64,000 bases of DNA from Odiellus spinosus. Its lineage: Eukaryota; Arthropoda; Arachnida; Opiliones; Phalangiidae. A program made the position numbers and the translations under genes. Where the stretch lies: contig OY987234.1 in NCBI GenBank assembly GCA_963920705.1, forward strand, positions 7,545,907-7,609,906, written 5' to 3'. Positions 23,501 through 36,659 of this stretch are shown one piece after another. The notes under the pieces are model-generated. The model saw only the letters and a program-made list of their open reading frames with translations. It did no database searches and was not told the origin of the DNA. Each line of letters starts with the position of its first letter. Positions within the stretch are counted from its first letter, which is position 1.

Positions 23501-24959
23501 CACAATTGTGAAATTGTTTTATTTTGTAAAATACTATAATATAAAGTGCCAGCTGTACATATTTTTCAATAAAGGATAATAAAAAAATCCAAAGCCCTCT
23601 AACACAACTTTTCCTTTATTCCAGGGCTATCAGTAGCTTGTGGAAGCATTTCCAGAAGGCAATTAAAAACGAACTGATAATTATTTCGCAAATTTTTAGT
23701 GTTTGATTAAAAACATTATTATTATGTTTTATGCGGTACACAGTTTTTAGTGCCCCCTCTTAAAAAAATTTAAAACGATACCCAACAACCCTTTGTGCCC
23801 TTTGTTTTCCTATACAGATTTCTAGAAATTATAATTATCTTCCATGAAAAAATGGTTTGAATATAATCGTCGTTATTTTCAAGAAGGGAAATTAATCAAG
23901 TTTGTTTTTATTTAACATAATAACGCGTAATTCGACTAATCCATCCGCTTATATTTCAGGGATTGTAACTTTTTTCAATGTAGCCGGGCTGCAATTTATT
24001 CGTTAACGATTGAAACGCTCTTGTTACGTCTTGTATAAACCTGATAGCGCTAAGGTTCCGGCTTTAGCCGTTTTAAGACTCGGCAGGTATAATGTACCTC
24101 ACAGAAAGTAATACATCTGATTACGCTACCGGACTATCGATTTGTTTTGGTCGGTAATTGTAATCAAAAGCAAATTCGATATCGTCGTAATATTACTTAG
24201 TCCACTAATTTCTATTATTCACCATCACATTCGGGCGCTTGTGAAATTCATTGACAAATGCAGACATAAAGAGACGATTTTTCTTTACTATAGGCTGTTT
24301 AAATCATATACTATTTTGTATTTCGGAGTATAATATAAGTAATAAAGAAGCTTTATCAAAATAACCAAAACGAGTTTTTTTTTTGTTTAAATCTATTTTA
24401 CGTAACTAAACAAGTTCTCGAAAAAGTACCCTTAATGTCCCGCCATTGGCCTAAAAAGCGGGCCCTAGCTATATTCCTCTACTCGCGGAGTAAAAGGGGG
24501 TGAAACGTGAGGGGAGACAAAGTAGCTTATTTCCAGGACTGCTAGAAAAAAAAAACCGTTACTGCAAACTTGAAAATTATAGATGGCAGCACATTCAGTC
24601 AGTTTTTAAGCGTCGTGCGGTGGAGCAAACTCAAGGGGCAAGGATCGCGCCGACACTCGCTTTAAGGTAGAATGAATGACCGGCCCCCTATCAGTTTTCG
24701 CGTATTCGCGTACGACTTCACGCAATGTTCGGCAACCCAGATCTCAAGCATTAATGCTCTCCAACTATTAAAGATGGCAACGCGCTATTTTATCTATACC
24801 GTAATCCCTCGATCTATAAAATGCTTACAAAGTTTTTCTAACGTTACCGAGGATGCATTTTTTATGGTACAGCATTTTTAAACTACGAAAGTACCAATTG
24901 ATCCATTAAATAGTCGCGATGTCTATTAATTGTTTTATGAACCATTTTCGTTCTCTTTT
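20571..24959. other. Gene-free DNA with dispersed inverted sequences
   Basis: No gene recognised. G-rich and C-rich runs alternate between 21340 and 23160. AGGTCTATTTTCACCTACTTTT at 21731-21752 has an inverted counterpart at about 23079-23101, and the same GGTCTATTTTC motif recurs at 21924. A run of about 12 Gs lies around 23490-23501. Short open frames such as 22730-22966 show no domain. Confidence 0.5.
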
Positions 24960-25364
24960 CCTTTAGGTTGGCTGATTCTTTTTCGGGGTGATCCGCCGTT
25001 GGTTGGGCGCCGGTCGGTCGTCGGAGTAGCGAAGCTCGGTTTTCTCGTCGATCGCCAAATGACGAGTTGTGCGGCAGCGGCTTCGACGTCGAACAGGAGT
25101 CGACGGACGCAAAGTCTCTCGAGCACGGTTACCTCGTTGGATTTCCACCATTTCAAACTGGTCACCAATTCCTTTATCGAATCCGTTTGCCCCGAGTCCG
25201 TCAGCAGTCGGTGGCAATTTTTGGAGGAAATGTGACTCTCGAGGGAGCGCAAGACGACCACCCAGCCTCTCCCCGACGCCAGAGAACCGCCCGCCCGAGT
25301 AACGTCGCAAGCCGCCGCTCGTAGTCAAGGAGCGGTAGGAGCGCCAGCGGCGCAGCCCGCCCCC
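24960..25364 (+). other. Putative 5' untranslated part of the tetraspanin exon
   Basis: Composition switches sharply to GC-rich just after TTTTCCTTTAG (24956-24966), which reads as a pyrimidine tract plus AG acceptor. The stretch to 25364 has no in-frame start for the tetraspanin and would be untranslated leader. A noncoding upstream exon is implied if the acceptor is used. Confidence 0.4.
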
Positions 25365-26804
25365 GTGCCCCCATCCGCGGCGGTCCCACCAGCGCCGCTC
25401 GTCCTTCCGTCTTTAGAAGGAGCGGGCGCGGTAGGAGGCGCGGTAGCCGTCGTTGATCATCGGGGGGTGTCGCCCAGGCGCCAAGAACAAAGCGGCGAAG
25501 AACAGGCGCCCGCGTCTTGTGGTCCGGAGCCCATCGTGCTAATCGGCGGCGGCGTCGGGGAGGCGGCGGAGGCTGGGGCGACGGGCGCGGCGGTCGTGGA
25601 GAACGATCTGTCGCCTTCCTCCATGTTTCTTCACAAAGCGATGAGGTATTATAGGCTATGGATCTACTCGTGTAACCTGGTTCTGCTCGTCAGCGTCATG
25701 GTCTTCGCGGCGCTGGCTGCCTGGGCGCTCTCCGACTTCCACATGGCTCTCTTCCCCTCGGTCCGCTTCCATCAACCGACGTTCGTCTACGCGTACGCGG
25801 CGCTCGTGTTGCAGGGCGGCATCTTGCAGGCCATCGGTTGCGTCGGCGCTCTAAAGATGAACGAAAAGCTCCTCAACTCGTACTGGACGCTCATGCTGGT
25901 TCTGCTGGTTGGTGATCTGGTTGTCGGCGTCGTTTGGATCTTCCGCTATCAGAACTTGACCTCCGGTTTAGGCTCGGAGCTGCGCGCGCGCCTCCGCGAG
26001 GACTATGGTCGGGACGCGCGTTTCCAGGTCTTGTGGGACCGCGTTCAGATCGAGTCGCGCTGTTGCGGCGTTTACGGGGCCGCGGACTTCGAGAATTCCA
26101 CTTGGATGTCGGGGCAAGCGGCGGGCGAGAAGCGGGTCGTGCCGCGTAGTTGTTGCGTCTCGCGTTGGGACCCTAAACAGGAGGATTACGTGCCCTCGAA
26201 CTTGAGCGCGTGCGTCAACGAAGCGGAGGACGCGGCGTTCGTCCACCAGAACGGTTGCCTCGAGCCGGTACACCGGTGGCTTCAGCGGAACGCCGACATT
26301 CTGGCCGTTATCGGTTTCTGCGTCATCGCCTTCCTGAAGATCTGTTTCTTGGCCATCCTCCGATACGAGATCCGCGAAATGATACAAAAAATTAAAATAC
26401 TAAAAGGCCTGGATGACCAGTCCATGGTCAACGCCGGGATGATCCCCGGCTTCGATCAGACTTACATTCCAAAATCGCGGGGCGGCCCGGGCAACAACGT
26501 CTTCGGGGATCCTCCTTCCGGTGGCATCAACTATAACAACCGAAACCAGACACCTCCGGCCCCGACGACTCAAGCCGGCCTCAGCCCTGCGGCGGCCAAC
26601 GACGAAAGCCGCGGCAAGACGACGCCCAATCACGTCTACAATAACAATCTTCCCGACGACAACAACCAGGGTGCGCCGACGACGGGGCTCGGAGGAGGAG
26701 GAGGCATCTTGTCCAAATCGCCCAACGGGAACAATAACGAGGCCCCCCCACCTTCCAGGGAAATCTCCGCCGAACGAGATTACTCCAACACCAGCCCCGT
26801 CTAA
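25365..26804 (+). CDS. Tetraspanin family membrane protein
   Basis: 479 residues, no intron in the coding part. Tetraspanins organise other proteins into membrane microdomains. Visible features: an Ala/Gly/Pro-rich N-terminal stretch (1-86); TM1 about 98-120; TM2 about 137-160; TM3 about 168-190; a large extracellular loop with the family CCG motif at about 231-233, a PRSCC pair near 260 and further Cys residues; TM4 about 310-332; then a cytoplasmic tail of about 147 residues rich in Asn, Gly and Pro. A typical family member is 220-300 residues, so both ends are extended. The second Met at residue 87 (25623), just before the conserved HKAMRYY, could be the true start; no sequence evidence decides. 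The exon is far more GC-rich than its flanks. I do not assign a subfamily. Confidence 0.9.
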   Translation: MPPSAAVPPAPLVLPSLEGAGAVGGAVAVVDHRGVSPRRQEQSGEEQAPASCGPEPIVLIGGGVGEAAEAGATGAAVVENDLSPSSMFLHKAMRYYRLWIYSCNLVLLVSVMVFAALAAWALSDFHMALFPSVRFHQPTFVYAYAALVLQGGILQAIGCVGALKMNEKLLNSYWTLMLVLLVGDLVVGVVWIFRYQNLTSGLGSELRARLREDYGRDARFQVLWDRVQIESRCCGVYGAADFENSTWMSGQAAGEKRVVPRSCCVSRWDPKQEDYVPSNLSACVNEAEDAAFVHQNGCLEPVHRWLQRNADILAVIGFCVIAFLKICFLAILRYEIREMIQKIKILKGLDDQSMVNAGMIPGFDQTYIPKSRGGPGNNVFGDPPSGGINYNNRNQTPPAPTTQAGLSPAAANDESRGKTTPNHVYNNNLPDDNNQGAPTTGLGGGGGILSKSPNGNNNEAPPPSREISAERDYSNTSPV

Positions 26805-29451
26805 CACCCAGATATACACGGAACAATTTGACGACGAATCGAAAAGTAGATAACGCGGAGAGTTGACGGACGGACGGGTGGACGGAAAGAGTTATTTAAA
26901 AAAATAAACAAAAAAAAAAAAAACTAACAGGCAATCTAACGCGGAAATTGCTGGGCTCAGCCCGCGTCCATTATATGGCCGAACGTCTGATGCCCGCCCC
27001 TAAAGTTCTATATTTTCAATTAATGTCGTTTGGACGCCGGTCGAAGGTTCGTCGCCGAAACAAAATAAAAACGACAAACGAAAGTTAGTCGAGATACGAT
27101 AGCGCGCGCGCGCTGATTGAGTGACGCGAGAGATCGAATAATTAACGGTAAGTAATCTACGGGTTCATCTTTCGGTCGCGCGCCGGTGGCGGGATCCTTT
27201 CTCTATCTTTCTTGGCCCCTAAAAAATACGTTTAAATACAGCCATTTGACACTAGTAACCGCCCGCGCGCGTCACCTAAGGTTCAGTTCGCCACGACCAG
27301 CAATGATTCGTGGGTCGAAAGCGGGTACGATAGTAACGATACCTAGCGGACGATTGAGTCAATATTGGGATGGATTAATCCTTAACCAGCTTATTTTATT
27401 ACCGGAAATTTAAATTTAATTATTCCCTAGTATCGTTAATCCAAGCTTATTCAACCATCGAGCCTTAAAAAGGAGACAGTCGTCTTTCGATGAAAAGTCG
27501 CAATTATTCCGCGATGGCGAAAGTACTAATGTCCCATTTTCCAGGTCCGAATTAAGTGAAGCGTGGATTTGGGATCCTCCACGTTGAAGTAAAAATTTTG
27601 GGAGCGTGGGGAACGAGCCCCAACCGCTCCCCCCGCTGCCATTTAAAGTATAATCTATTCCAATTATTTCAAATACGCCGAACTGAACCGCGCGCGGTCA
27701 TAACTCGCGCCGAAGAGTCAAATGGTTATATTAACCTAAATCCTTCTCAAATCCGGCTTTCGAATAATAATTTGAATAACCCTTTACGTATTTCTTACAA
27801 CACACCCACCTCGTGAAAATTATGTTGGGTCGCGTTAATTAGAGAAAAACGGAAATCGAAATGGTAGTGGGTACTCGTAACGCGCGTACGGAAACGTCGA
27901 GAGATAGATCTACTACGTGTTATATCGTCATCGAGCTAGCTTCGCGAACGCGTTCCTGGAGTACGCCATTTCCCCCAACCTATATATATATACGTATATT
28001 TTAACCCCGGAATATCAATTAAAAATGATTAAATTTAAATAAAATATTAAATTGAAACGCGTTCGAGAATACGTACATCGAAAAAGTCCCTCTAATACTA
28101 TTTGTGAAAGTAAAAACAAAAAAAGCGACAGATATTTGTCGAGAACCGCGCGTCAATCCATTGCCTTTTCTCAAGTGCCCACGCGTATTCAAATTCAAAT
28201 GACCAGATTGATAAATTCGAACAATATGTCTCTCTAAATTATCATCTATTTAAAAAGCTTTTCGCTTCGCCTCTCGAAAAATTAAGCTAAACCCCCCAAA
28301 AAAATGGCTTTTTTTTCCCAAATTAATTCGAAACTAAAAATATAAACTATCATTTTTAAAATATTGGTTGAGGACTCGAGGTGCTATTATTAATTGAAAA
28401 GCGAAAATGTATTGAAGATGACGCAACGTAAGGATAAAGAATTCCCCCTCCTCGATTTATCCTATCTCGCAACGAGCTTTAAAAACACTAAATCAACTTC
28501 TACCCCGCCCCCCGAGAAAGAAAGAAAATATATCAAACAAATAATTATTAACGTAATTATAATTAGTGAAAACGCGAGATTGAATTACTTATAATACGTA
28601 GATTAATATACGGGCGAAATATATATATATTTAGGGATAAAAAGGAGAAAAATAAAAAAAAACTAGATTTAGTCGCGGCGCCAACGCGATTAGTCGCTTT
28701 AAATTAGGACGATATAACAATTCGTATATATAAATCTAAATAATATATATATCTATAATCAAAGCGAGCGAACATTTTTGATATTAGAACACTTATAATC
28801 GTATAATAAATTATTAGGAAAAAATAAATAAATATAATGAATTAAAAAAAGTATGATAAAATATTTTACTTTTAGTCAAGGGACTTTAATTAGTAATCAA
28901 AAAATATATATATATTTAGTGTTTAGAAATAATTTACCGTTGACCGCGAAAACGATTGGATTAAGGGCTTTAAGCGCTAATCTTACCGAAGTAAACGTAT
29001 AATTGTCTATCTTCCTCGTTTAATTCGAATACTAATTTATATAAGTTCATAAATTCCCCCGCGATCGTGGCTAAGAAATCGAAATCGCTTTCAAAATCGG
29101 TTTAAAATATCAAGGATTTTTTTTTAAATTCTAAAGTAGGCGGGTTATTTTTTTAATGAAATAATAATAAAATAAAATAATATATAAAAGTTTCTAGTTT
29201 TCCAACTAATAATTCATCTTCCAAATAAAGATTAAACGCCAATTAAAATTTATACCATCAGCTTATTATTTCGATATTAAATTAGAATCATAAATTTCAA
29301 TCTTCGATGTGGCGGTCATTTTATAGGAAATTATTTCAGTCATATATTTTTAAAGAGACGAAAACTACCGAAAAAACTCGGTTCAAATTTAGTTTGGAAC
29401 CAAAGGACGAATGGTTTTTAAAGTTTCGGTTTTATTCATATTAATTAAGCC
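26805..29451. other. AT-rich DNA after the tetraspanin gene, possible 3' UTR
   Basis: An AATAAA lies at 26903-26908 and is followed at once by an A-rich run to 26923; another is at 27064-27069. GC content falls steeply from about 27400 onward. A donor-like GTAAGT sits at 27148. No coding gene is recognised. The region may be a long 3' UTR or simply intergenic. Confidence 0.5.
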
Positions 29452-29936
29452 TTGGAATCGATTAGGAACTAGGATTGGAATCGATTTAAACCGTTTCAAA
29501 ATGTTTCGTCGTATGAACGGGAAACTGTCTTTTCTCGATTATATTTAATTCGATTTCTCGAAACTGCTTCGGGAACCAGTTTCATACCGATTCGGTTTCA
29601 ACAACCTATAAGCTACGTTCACACTAAAAACTTTGAAATCGTTTTAAAACCGTTTCGAATGTTCTAATCGACTCTTCGAGATATTTATTGGGTTTCTTGT
29701 TCAAAGATTTACACGGGTGACTCCAAAATTTTATAATTTGACCTTTCCAAAAGGGTTAAAACGATTTGAAAGTCTAGTGTGAACGCGGTTGTTGATGAAG
29801 CTACAATAAATCGATTTATTAAGATAATGGGTGAACAGATGACGCTTAAAACGATTCCTGGCGATTTGAATACCGTTTTTATTTTACATTTTCAAATCGA
29901 TTAAGAAATTATAGTGTAACCGTAGCTTTATAGAGA
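29452..29936. mobile_element. MITE family B interrupted by MITE family A
   Basis: The outer parts (29452-29610 and about 29791-29936) are the two pieces of a family B element in reverse orientation; they match 43036-43330, where the sequence is continuous. Between them sits a family A copy at 29611-29790, starting AGCTACGTTCACACTAAAAACTTTG and ending AGTCTAGTGTGAACGCGGTT. The A copy therefore inserted after B. Confidence 0.75.
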
Positions 29937-32900
29937 CAAAAAAAGGAATTGAAGAACCTCTTTATTATTTCAAGAGCCCGATAATTTCGTATTCCTTGAT
30001 ATTTTAAGTCCCGGATTCGAATTTGTCGTGACGATCGTATTTCGAAGACGAAACTGATCTTAGATATGAAGTGGTAGTAAGATACGTCAACATACTCTTA
30101 GCCTATAATTACAATTAAAGTGGAAGCGAAACGAATCATCCTTGATTCGTATTCTTAGCTCTATAAAATCGCCCAAAACATAATTTATGAATCAATAACG
30201 AATCCGACAGTGTAGCCGGAATTGTTGTCGCCTTTATATATAAAACGCGATATACCAAATATTATTATAATTATTATAATCAGTCAATTCCTGTTCCTAT
30301 AATAAATAGTTCTAGTTCTCTACAAAAACGCGCCTACAATTAGAGCAAAATTTATCCAAAACTCATCAGCAACAGTCTCGTATTAGCTAGAGCCCCTTCC
30401 CTCAGATCATTCTACCTTAATCATCATTCGAGCTTGAAATAAAAATACCTAAAATTAATCGTCGAGCCCCCACCCCCTTTAAATTAAATATAATATATGG
30501 AGTGCCTCCTCTAAAATATATGCGAGATGAAAAACAAAACCAAATATACAAATATGAAAAGAGGAATCTCTTTTTGTGTTTCGCGCGCGCTCCGAGACCA
30601 GACCGACGTCAAGCGAACTAACAAACAAACAAGCGAGAAAATGAACTTAATCTTTTTCACAATAAAATATATAATTATAATATATATATAAATTAAATAT
30701 ATATTAAATAAAATAATATGTCAAAGAGTTTTGTAAAGTCGCGCGGCGCGTTTTAATGGCGATTTGACGATGTATATTAAAATAATAACGAAAGACGATT
30801 GGATAAAAACGAGGAAAGATGACGATAAAGTTACGTCATAAAGAAAGGAAATCGAAGATATTAAAAAAGAAATACATATATATTTAAAAAAAAAGCCAGA
30901 ATGAAAAACGCTCTTCCCGTCCTATTTTTTAACGCGCTTTCCGAGTTCAGAGTTTAGGACCAACCAAAAAAAAAAAAAAAAAAAAAAAAAACCTACACTC
31001 GGCTACGGATAAAAACAAAAAACGTTAAACAATTACGTTATTTCAAAAAAAAAAAAAAGTGGATTATTAAAAACCAAAAAAAAAAAAAAATATTTAAATT
31101 ATTCAGGGGTTGGGCTAACTTATATAACTTAAAAATTCGCGGGAAGGGAATCGGGAAAATAAAATTTCAAATAATTTGCTAAATACGGGAGTGATGCGAA
31201 ATTAAAAAAAAAAAATCAAATTAATTTGAAAAAAAAATAATATATTAAGGAGAGTGTATAAAATTTCAAAGTACGACGACTCGGGTATTTTTCTGAATAC
31301 ATTGTACAGAATGTGTACGCAATATACACGTATATAAATGGCCCCGCCCGCCCGAAATCCCTAGGACCCACGTATCTCGCGCCAGAGATAATTATAAAGA
31401 TCGCGACCCCCAATCTTCTATAATTATAATTAATATATCCATTGATTGAAATCCAAAAACCCGTGAAAAATATATTATGGAGAGAAAAATGATCATTATT
31501 TATTATTTTTTTCATCGTGATGATGATGATGATGATGATGATAATGATGTTAAGTGTACATATAAAGCTGGCTAACGCGCGCGAGATATTATATTATAAG
31601 CCCGTGGTTATTTAACTCGTTTAAAAAAATTCCCATTTATCTTTTTTTGTCAGATATTAAAAACCAACGAAACATTTTCTTTAAGAGCACCGACTAAATA
31701 CATTCATTACCTCTTTAAGTACTGATTCGATGTCGATTTTATAAAGGGGAGATAACATTATAATTCTTCAATGCGCAGTTAACAATGGACACCTATCTTA
31801 ATAAATGAAGATGAATAACATAAGAGTCCTCTAACGGAACAAACAGTGCGTAGGCACTTCTTTACTGATATGGATAGAGAATACGCAGGCGCGCACTTGG
31901 TTTTGTTAGTTCTGGGTCATTCCACCAGTGATGGCACCATGGGTCAACCAATTTTTAGTCATTTTTGGCCGATGTGTTGCCCTTGCCACAATGCCTAAGA
32001 CTGCTTATTATGTTTCAAAATAATAATCAGGAAAAAAGTTATTAAACTTTAAATAAAGGGGCATCGAAATCGAACCACGCACCAAAAAAGAATAGGGGGT
32101 TGTGGATAAGCTGGGATTATTCAAAAACTTCTCAATAATTTAAGTTCAAAACCTGGAAATCCTTGTTTCTTAAACACATTTAGCGGTGGATTAAATTTGA
32201 AAAAAATCGGTTCACCCATGGTGACATCACTAATCGAAATCTGTTTTGGCCGTTAGAGGAACACTTTTGAACGCCAGGTTTCGTTATTCATCTTTATCTA
32301 CTATTGTCAATATTCCTAGCTGGAAAATATATCTCTAGGGTCTTCCATTATAGGTTATCTTCCCCTTAACATTGGTCCTGTCCAAAATCTCGCCTACAAT
32401 TTTACGTTTTCAGTAGTAGGGTTCAAATCTTACGACTATAAATCAGTTCTTGGACGTCGGATTGTGGAGGTTTTTAGGCGTAGAGAATATTTTCGTTACG
32501 GAAGAGTTAGCGCGTACTATTTTCTTCCCTGTTCCGATTTAACATTGTTTATAAATCCGCCCATTATCCAAGCTGCTCTTGAACCGAAATGTTTAAGCCG
32601 TCAATTTGAGTGTATTTTGTTATCGTCGATAACACGCGACGAAGCTATATGGGTCTCGATTTCTTTCTTTTCTCGACTCGCTGTCCTCGTTGGTGTCTGT
32701 TCTTTACTTGGGCAAATGGAGCGGACTTTTTCCGAGCCGTGTCATTTCTTCTTTATCTTTCTTCTTGAACCATTCAACGCGCCAGGTTTTTCTATTCAAA
32801 AACGTTCTATTTTCGTTTCCTGGTTAGATATAGCGAACGACACGCGAATAAAACCTATAATGTAGTTTTCTTATCGCAATTTTACAGATATCGATTCAAT

Positions 32901-33010
32901 ATTCTGCTGGCGAGAAACGTCATGGAGAAGACCCAAGTCGACTTTTACAATGACACGAATTGATTGCAGCTAGCAGGTTAGTGAAATTTACTTTTACTAT
33001 AACTTGGTTC
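29937..33010. other. Very AT-rich gene-free DNA
   Basis: Poly-A tracts at about 30964-30990 and in 31048-31090, and a GAT microsatellite at about 31517-31548. No gene recognised. An open frame at 32464-32865 (133 codons, plus strand) has no recognisable domain. Confidence 0.55.
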
Positions 33011-33400
33011 GCGCAAAATCGATTTGAAACGGATTGAGGTTGAATTTGTTTTAAGCGTCATCCGTTCTCGGCTTCTCGCGTCAGTCGAGTATTCACGCTT
33101 GAGTCTTTGAAACCGTTTTTGAAAGGTCAAAATGGAAAGATTTAGGACTGTAGAGATTCGGTTTTTCTATAAAAGTGTAATTATTAGGTTGAAAAGTCTA
33201 TTTGCCATACTGAAAACGGTGTAAAAACGATTTCAAAGTGTCAAGTGTGAACCTTATACTATAGTCTTGATTATAATTCCATCATTTTACTGTCGAAGCC
33301 CAATTGGCTTCAAACTGTTTCCCAACTTCCCAGAAATCGATTCGAGAAAAACGGTTTTCACGCGAACCGTTTCATGCGAACGCGATTTTTTTGTAGACCA
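33011..33400. mobile_element. Diverged MITE B carrying a MITE A copy
   Basis: A family A copy occupies about 33090-33252 (ATTCACGCTTGAGTCTTTGAAACCG to the inverted end CAAAGTGTCAAGTGTGAACC). Both sides show family B fragments: TTTTAAGCGTCATCCGTTCT before it and GAAATCGATTCGAGAAAAACGG after it. Diverged more than the pair at 29452-29936. Confidence 0.55.
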
Positions 33401-34109
33401 TTTCGATTTTCAGCCATACATTTAAGAGTATATAAATAACGCCTTTTTAAAAATATTAAAAATACAGTTAAAATATTAGAAAATGAAGTTGATTGTTAAG
33501 CCAAGCGAAGTCGCTATATAACCGAATATGGAAGTATTTCTACCAGTTAATATTTATATAGAGCAACGATAATTTTCGGGGAACGTGTACTTATACTTCA
33601 AGCTACGAATACCTTCACAACTCGAGGGCTTCGCTCATGGCCCCCGATACGATTAGATAAGTTAAAGTTAACTTGACACTTGCCAAGTATACAGTGTCTC
33701 TGTCTATCAACTGAATCATTAGCCCGACTCAAACCCAAGGTTATTCTTCGAAAAACGTCAAGTATACGTACGCGCTAAAAAGAGCCTGCTGGTCTAATAT
33801 CCAACGAGCGGTATCGTATATAACCTCGGACATTAGCTTTAAGTGACAGTGACTTTGGGGTGACATCTTCAAAGAGGGCAATCTTATAACGCTAGGTTTT
33901 GTTCCGGTTGAACACCTATGGCTGGGAAAGGATCTGGTAAGACGCGTAGAAGAGAGTGCGTGCGGGATCAAAGGGGGTCTTTGGAACTGGGGAGACGTAT
34001 CCCCAATTGATTGACGCTAGCGTTCTGTCCCAATATATATTTAACCTACATCTTCAGCGACTTTTGACGCATTTCCGATAAAAAGTCCACTAACTCTCCG
34101 AACCTTTTA
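33401..34109. other. Gene-free DNA
   Basis: No gene recognised. A 76-codon minus-strand frame at 33741-33971 matches no family I know. Confidence 0.5.
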
Positions 34110-34536
34110 TAGTCCATGAGCCAGACCAACTTTGCACTACCACCTCGGCGGGCTAAATTTCAATGTTATTTCCATGAACAGGGTTACTTGATATATAGGA
34201 AAATAGGTGGTGTGGGGTTCCATCGTCCAGCTATTCAAGATGGCGGCCATTTCAAAATGGCGGCCATAGAGATTATGAAAAAGGTCATACCTCCGTTTCT
34301 ATTTGACGGAATTCGATGTTTGAAGAATCAAACGAAAGATAACAATGAGTTCTACAATTCTTGTCCTATGGACGATTTTTATATATGGCACCATCTAACG
34401 GAAAATTAAAAAAATATGATTTTCGGTTCTTTTCAAATCGTTTAATTACCATTTTATACGAACAATTACAAATAATATATTTTTTTAAACGTAATATTCT
34501 GATAGATACGGACGTTTTCTATTAATTGATGCTAAT
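34110..34536. repeat. Left terminal inverted repeat of the Academ-like element
   Basis: About 427 bp, inverted and similar (roughly nine bases in ten by eye) to 36660-37093, with an insertion/deletion of about 10 bp near the outer end. It contains two copies of a YY1-like AAGATGGCGGCCAT/AAAATGGCGGCCAT motif (34236-34267). The 97-codon frame at 34116-34409 is in the repeat and is not a gene. Confidence 0.88.
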
Positions 34537-34704
34537 TTGAACTATCTGGATTAAATAGGGAAGTTTTTATAAGTAAATATATACGAGGGGGCGACGGTTA
34601 ATTTTGGATATATATATTTTTTTTTCATTCATCATGCACGAAAAACATTAAAATTTTTCATAAATGTGAAATTTAAATTGAATTTAACATATAATGATTT
34701 AACT

Positions 34705-36356
34705 CTAAAAATCATTTTCACTATCGGAAGAATCAGTGTCTTCTGCGTTTTGAACGTAAGCTTCGTCTTCATCGATCATGTTTGTGCAAGTGGAACTTTT
34801 GCAAGCAGCTGAACATTTTAGATTGTTTATTATACAAGTACACTCTTTTGGACGACAAACACGAGGGCACTTGCAAGCCATTAAATTAAGACTGTATCTG
34901 GAGCTGGTTGTCCAGTCATCCACAGGATATCAAGTACATCCCCTTCCATTTTCCAGCCGTAACCCTCTGTTGGTTCAGGAATGTCTGAAAACGCTTCAAG
35001 ACTCCTTCTCCATATTGCTGCTTGATAGTTTGCTCTCAGTGTGTGCTGTTTTAGCGTATCAGCGCAAGGTGGAAGATGTCCCGATTCAATATTTCCTTTC
35101 TTAGCGCGAAAGATTTTATACCTGAGTGTGTTTACATTTGTTACCTTTGTGTTATTACAGTACATTTGGCATGTTAGTTCTTGAATTGAATTAAATGTCT
35201 CTTCTGATAACTTCCAATTAGTACCTAGATCATTGCACGCGTCTCTGAATTTCTCATTTTTGTTAATAAGCTTCAGAGCTTTTAATTTTCCTTGACCGGC
35301 TATCGCACTAACCGTATCACAACCCGTCCAAGCGTGTAGCCCTACCAATGCGCGGCTTGTTTGAGCTCCGATTGCGCTAACCAATTTTGAAATGTCTACA
35401 ATTCGAACTTTCGATTTCGGACCTCTCGTTAAGAAGATTTTAGCGTTTATTTGACGGCTGAATGCTAAACATAAAACAAACACATCTGTGTCATCAGAAA
35501 CGCAAATGATATTTTTGTAATTTTCTGCGGCGTGTTTAGCGTGTAAAAGTAGTCGAGTGTCGGCCTCTTCTTGATTTGAGTTTAATTCTGCTATTTCTTG
35601 AATGGTTTCCTTGGTCAATTTAGTGCATTTTTCGTTATGAGCTACGTATAATTTCTTGTCCATTAATTTATCTCTATTTTTTTGGTGTTGCCAGCTATCA
35701 ACAAGAAATTTGATGAGGTTGTTCTTGCTTTCAGAACACGTTAAGAGCTTACGCCAATTTTTAATTTTGTGACTAGGACGAATTTGACCAAACGCTAATC
35801 CTTCTTGCGAGCCTCTTATTGTTCTTTCCATGGATTTTATCGTTTTTTTTCTGTAGACGTCAAAAACTACGTCTATTCGATCACTGTCTCGAGCAACACG
35901 AAGAATTTGAGAAAAGATTTGATCTGAAAGCTGGTCGAACGTGTGGTTTTCGCCTTGGATTTTCTGAATTAGTGCCATCGCGTCTATGATTGTAGCTTTC
36001 GATGTAGGAACCACAGAAACGGGCGCTACTTGACTCTCTAAATAATTCGCTAAGACAGCTTTGTTTGTTTTTTTCATTGTTCCGTCTGCATTGGCTAACG
36101 TTCACGGTAACGGACCTAGTGGGTGACTAAAAACGTCTTGCATGTCCAATTTTCGGCTTTCCGATATGAGAACCATATTGGCAAATAGTCTTTGATCCGC
36201 TTTTAATAAAAGTGGAAATGCGACATTCGAACCCCCTTCTTTACAACATATGGGGGATATTCTTTTACTATAGAATTCAGGGAAAATACATTTCACAATA
36301 ATTTGAAAGCACAAATAAACAAGTACAAGGTACATATCATAGAAGTTAGAAAACAA
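34705..36356 (-). pseudogene. FEN1/XPG-like nuclease with Cys8 tail, broken copy
   Basis: Read on the minus strand. The main frame (36077-34881, 398 codons) has the acidic pattern of the FEN1/XPG nucleases: D32 in ATIIDAMAL, D73 in VVFDVY, EEAD at 170-173, DDTD at 195-198, and D254 in HAWTGCDT followed by GQGKLKALKLI, which resembles the helix-hairpin-helix after GCDY in FEN1. Upstream in the same frame (36356-36102) is a related segment ending VFSHPLGPLP, separated by a TGA codon at 36101-36099 region where the family likely has Trp. Downstream, in another frame (34923-34705), is a segment with eight cysteines (CKC, C, CTC, C, C, C) and an acidic C-terminus. The shift lies near 34885. Upstream coding exons are not identified. 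Confidence 0.75.
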
Positions 36357-36659
36357 GCTACAATATCGTAAAATATTCTACAGTCGTATATGGAGAGTTA
36401 AGAAATTGCTCTTTATCCTCTAAAATTAAAACAACGCTAAAAAGCAACACTGGACTTTACTCTTTTATGACCTTCAGCAGCTAGAGAACTCGGTAAAGAG
36501 TGACCATTGATATTATATCTTATACGTCTCTAGAAATATGACAAGCTGTAATCGAAGTTTTAAGAGAGAGTAAAAAGTTTCAAACCGAAGTTATATCGAA
36601 GCCCCCTTTTATGGTTTTTCTTATAACGACATTCGTATTTGAGCTAGATAAGTAAGAGT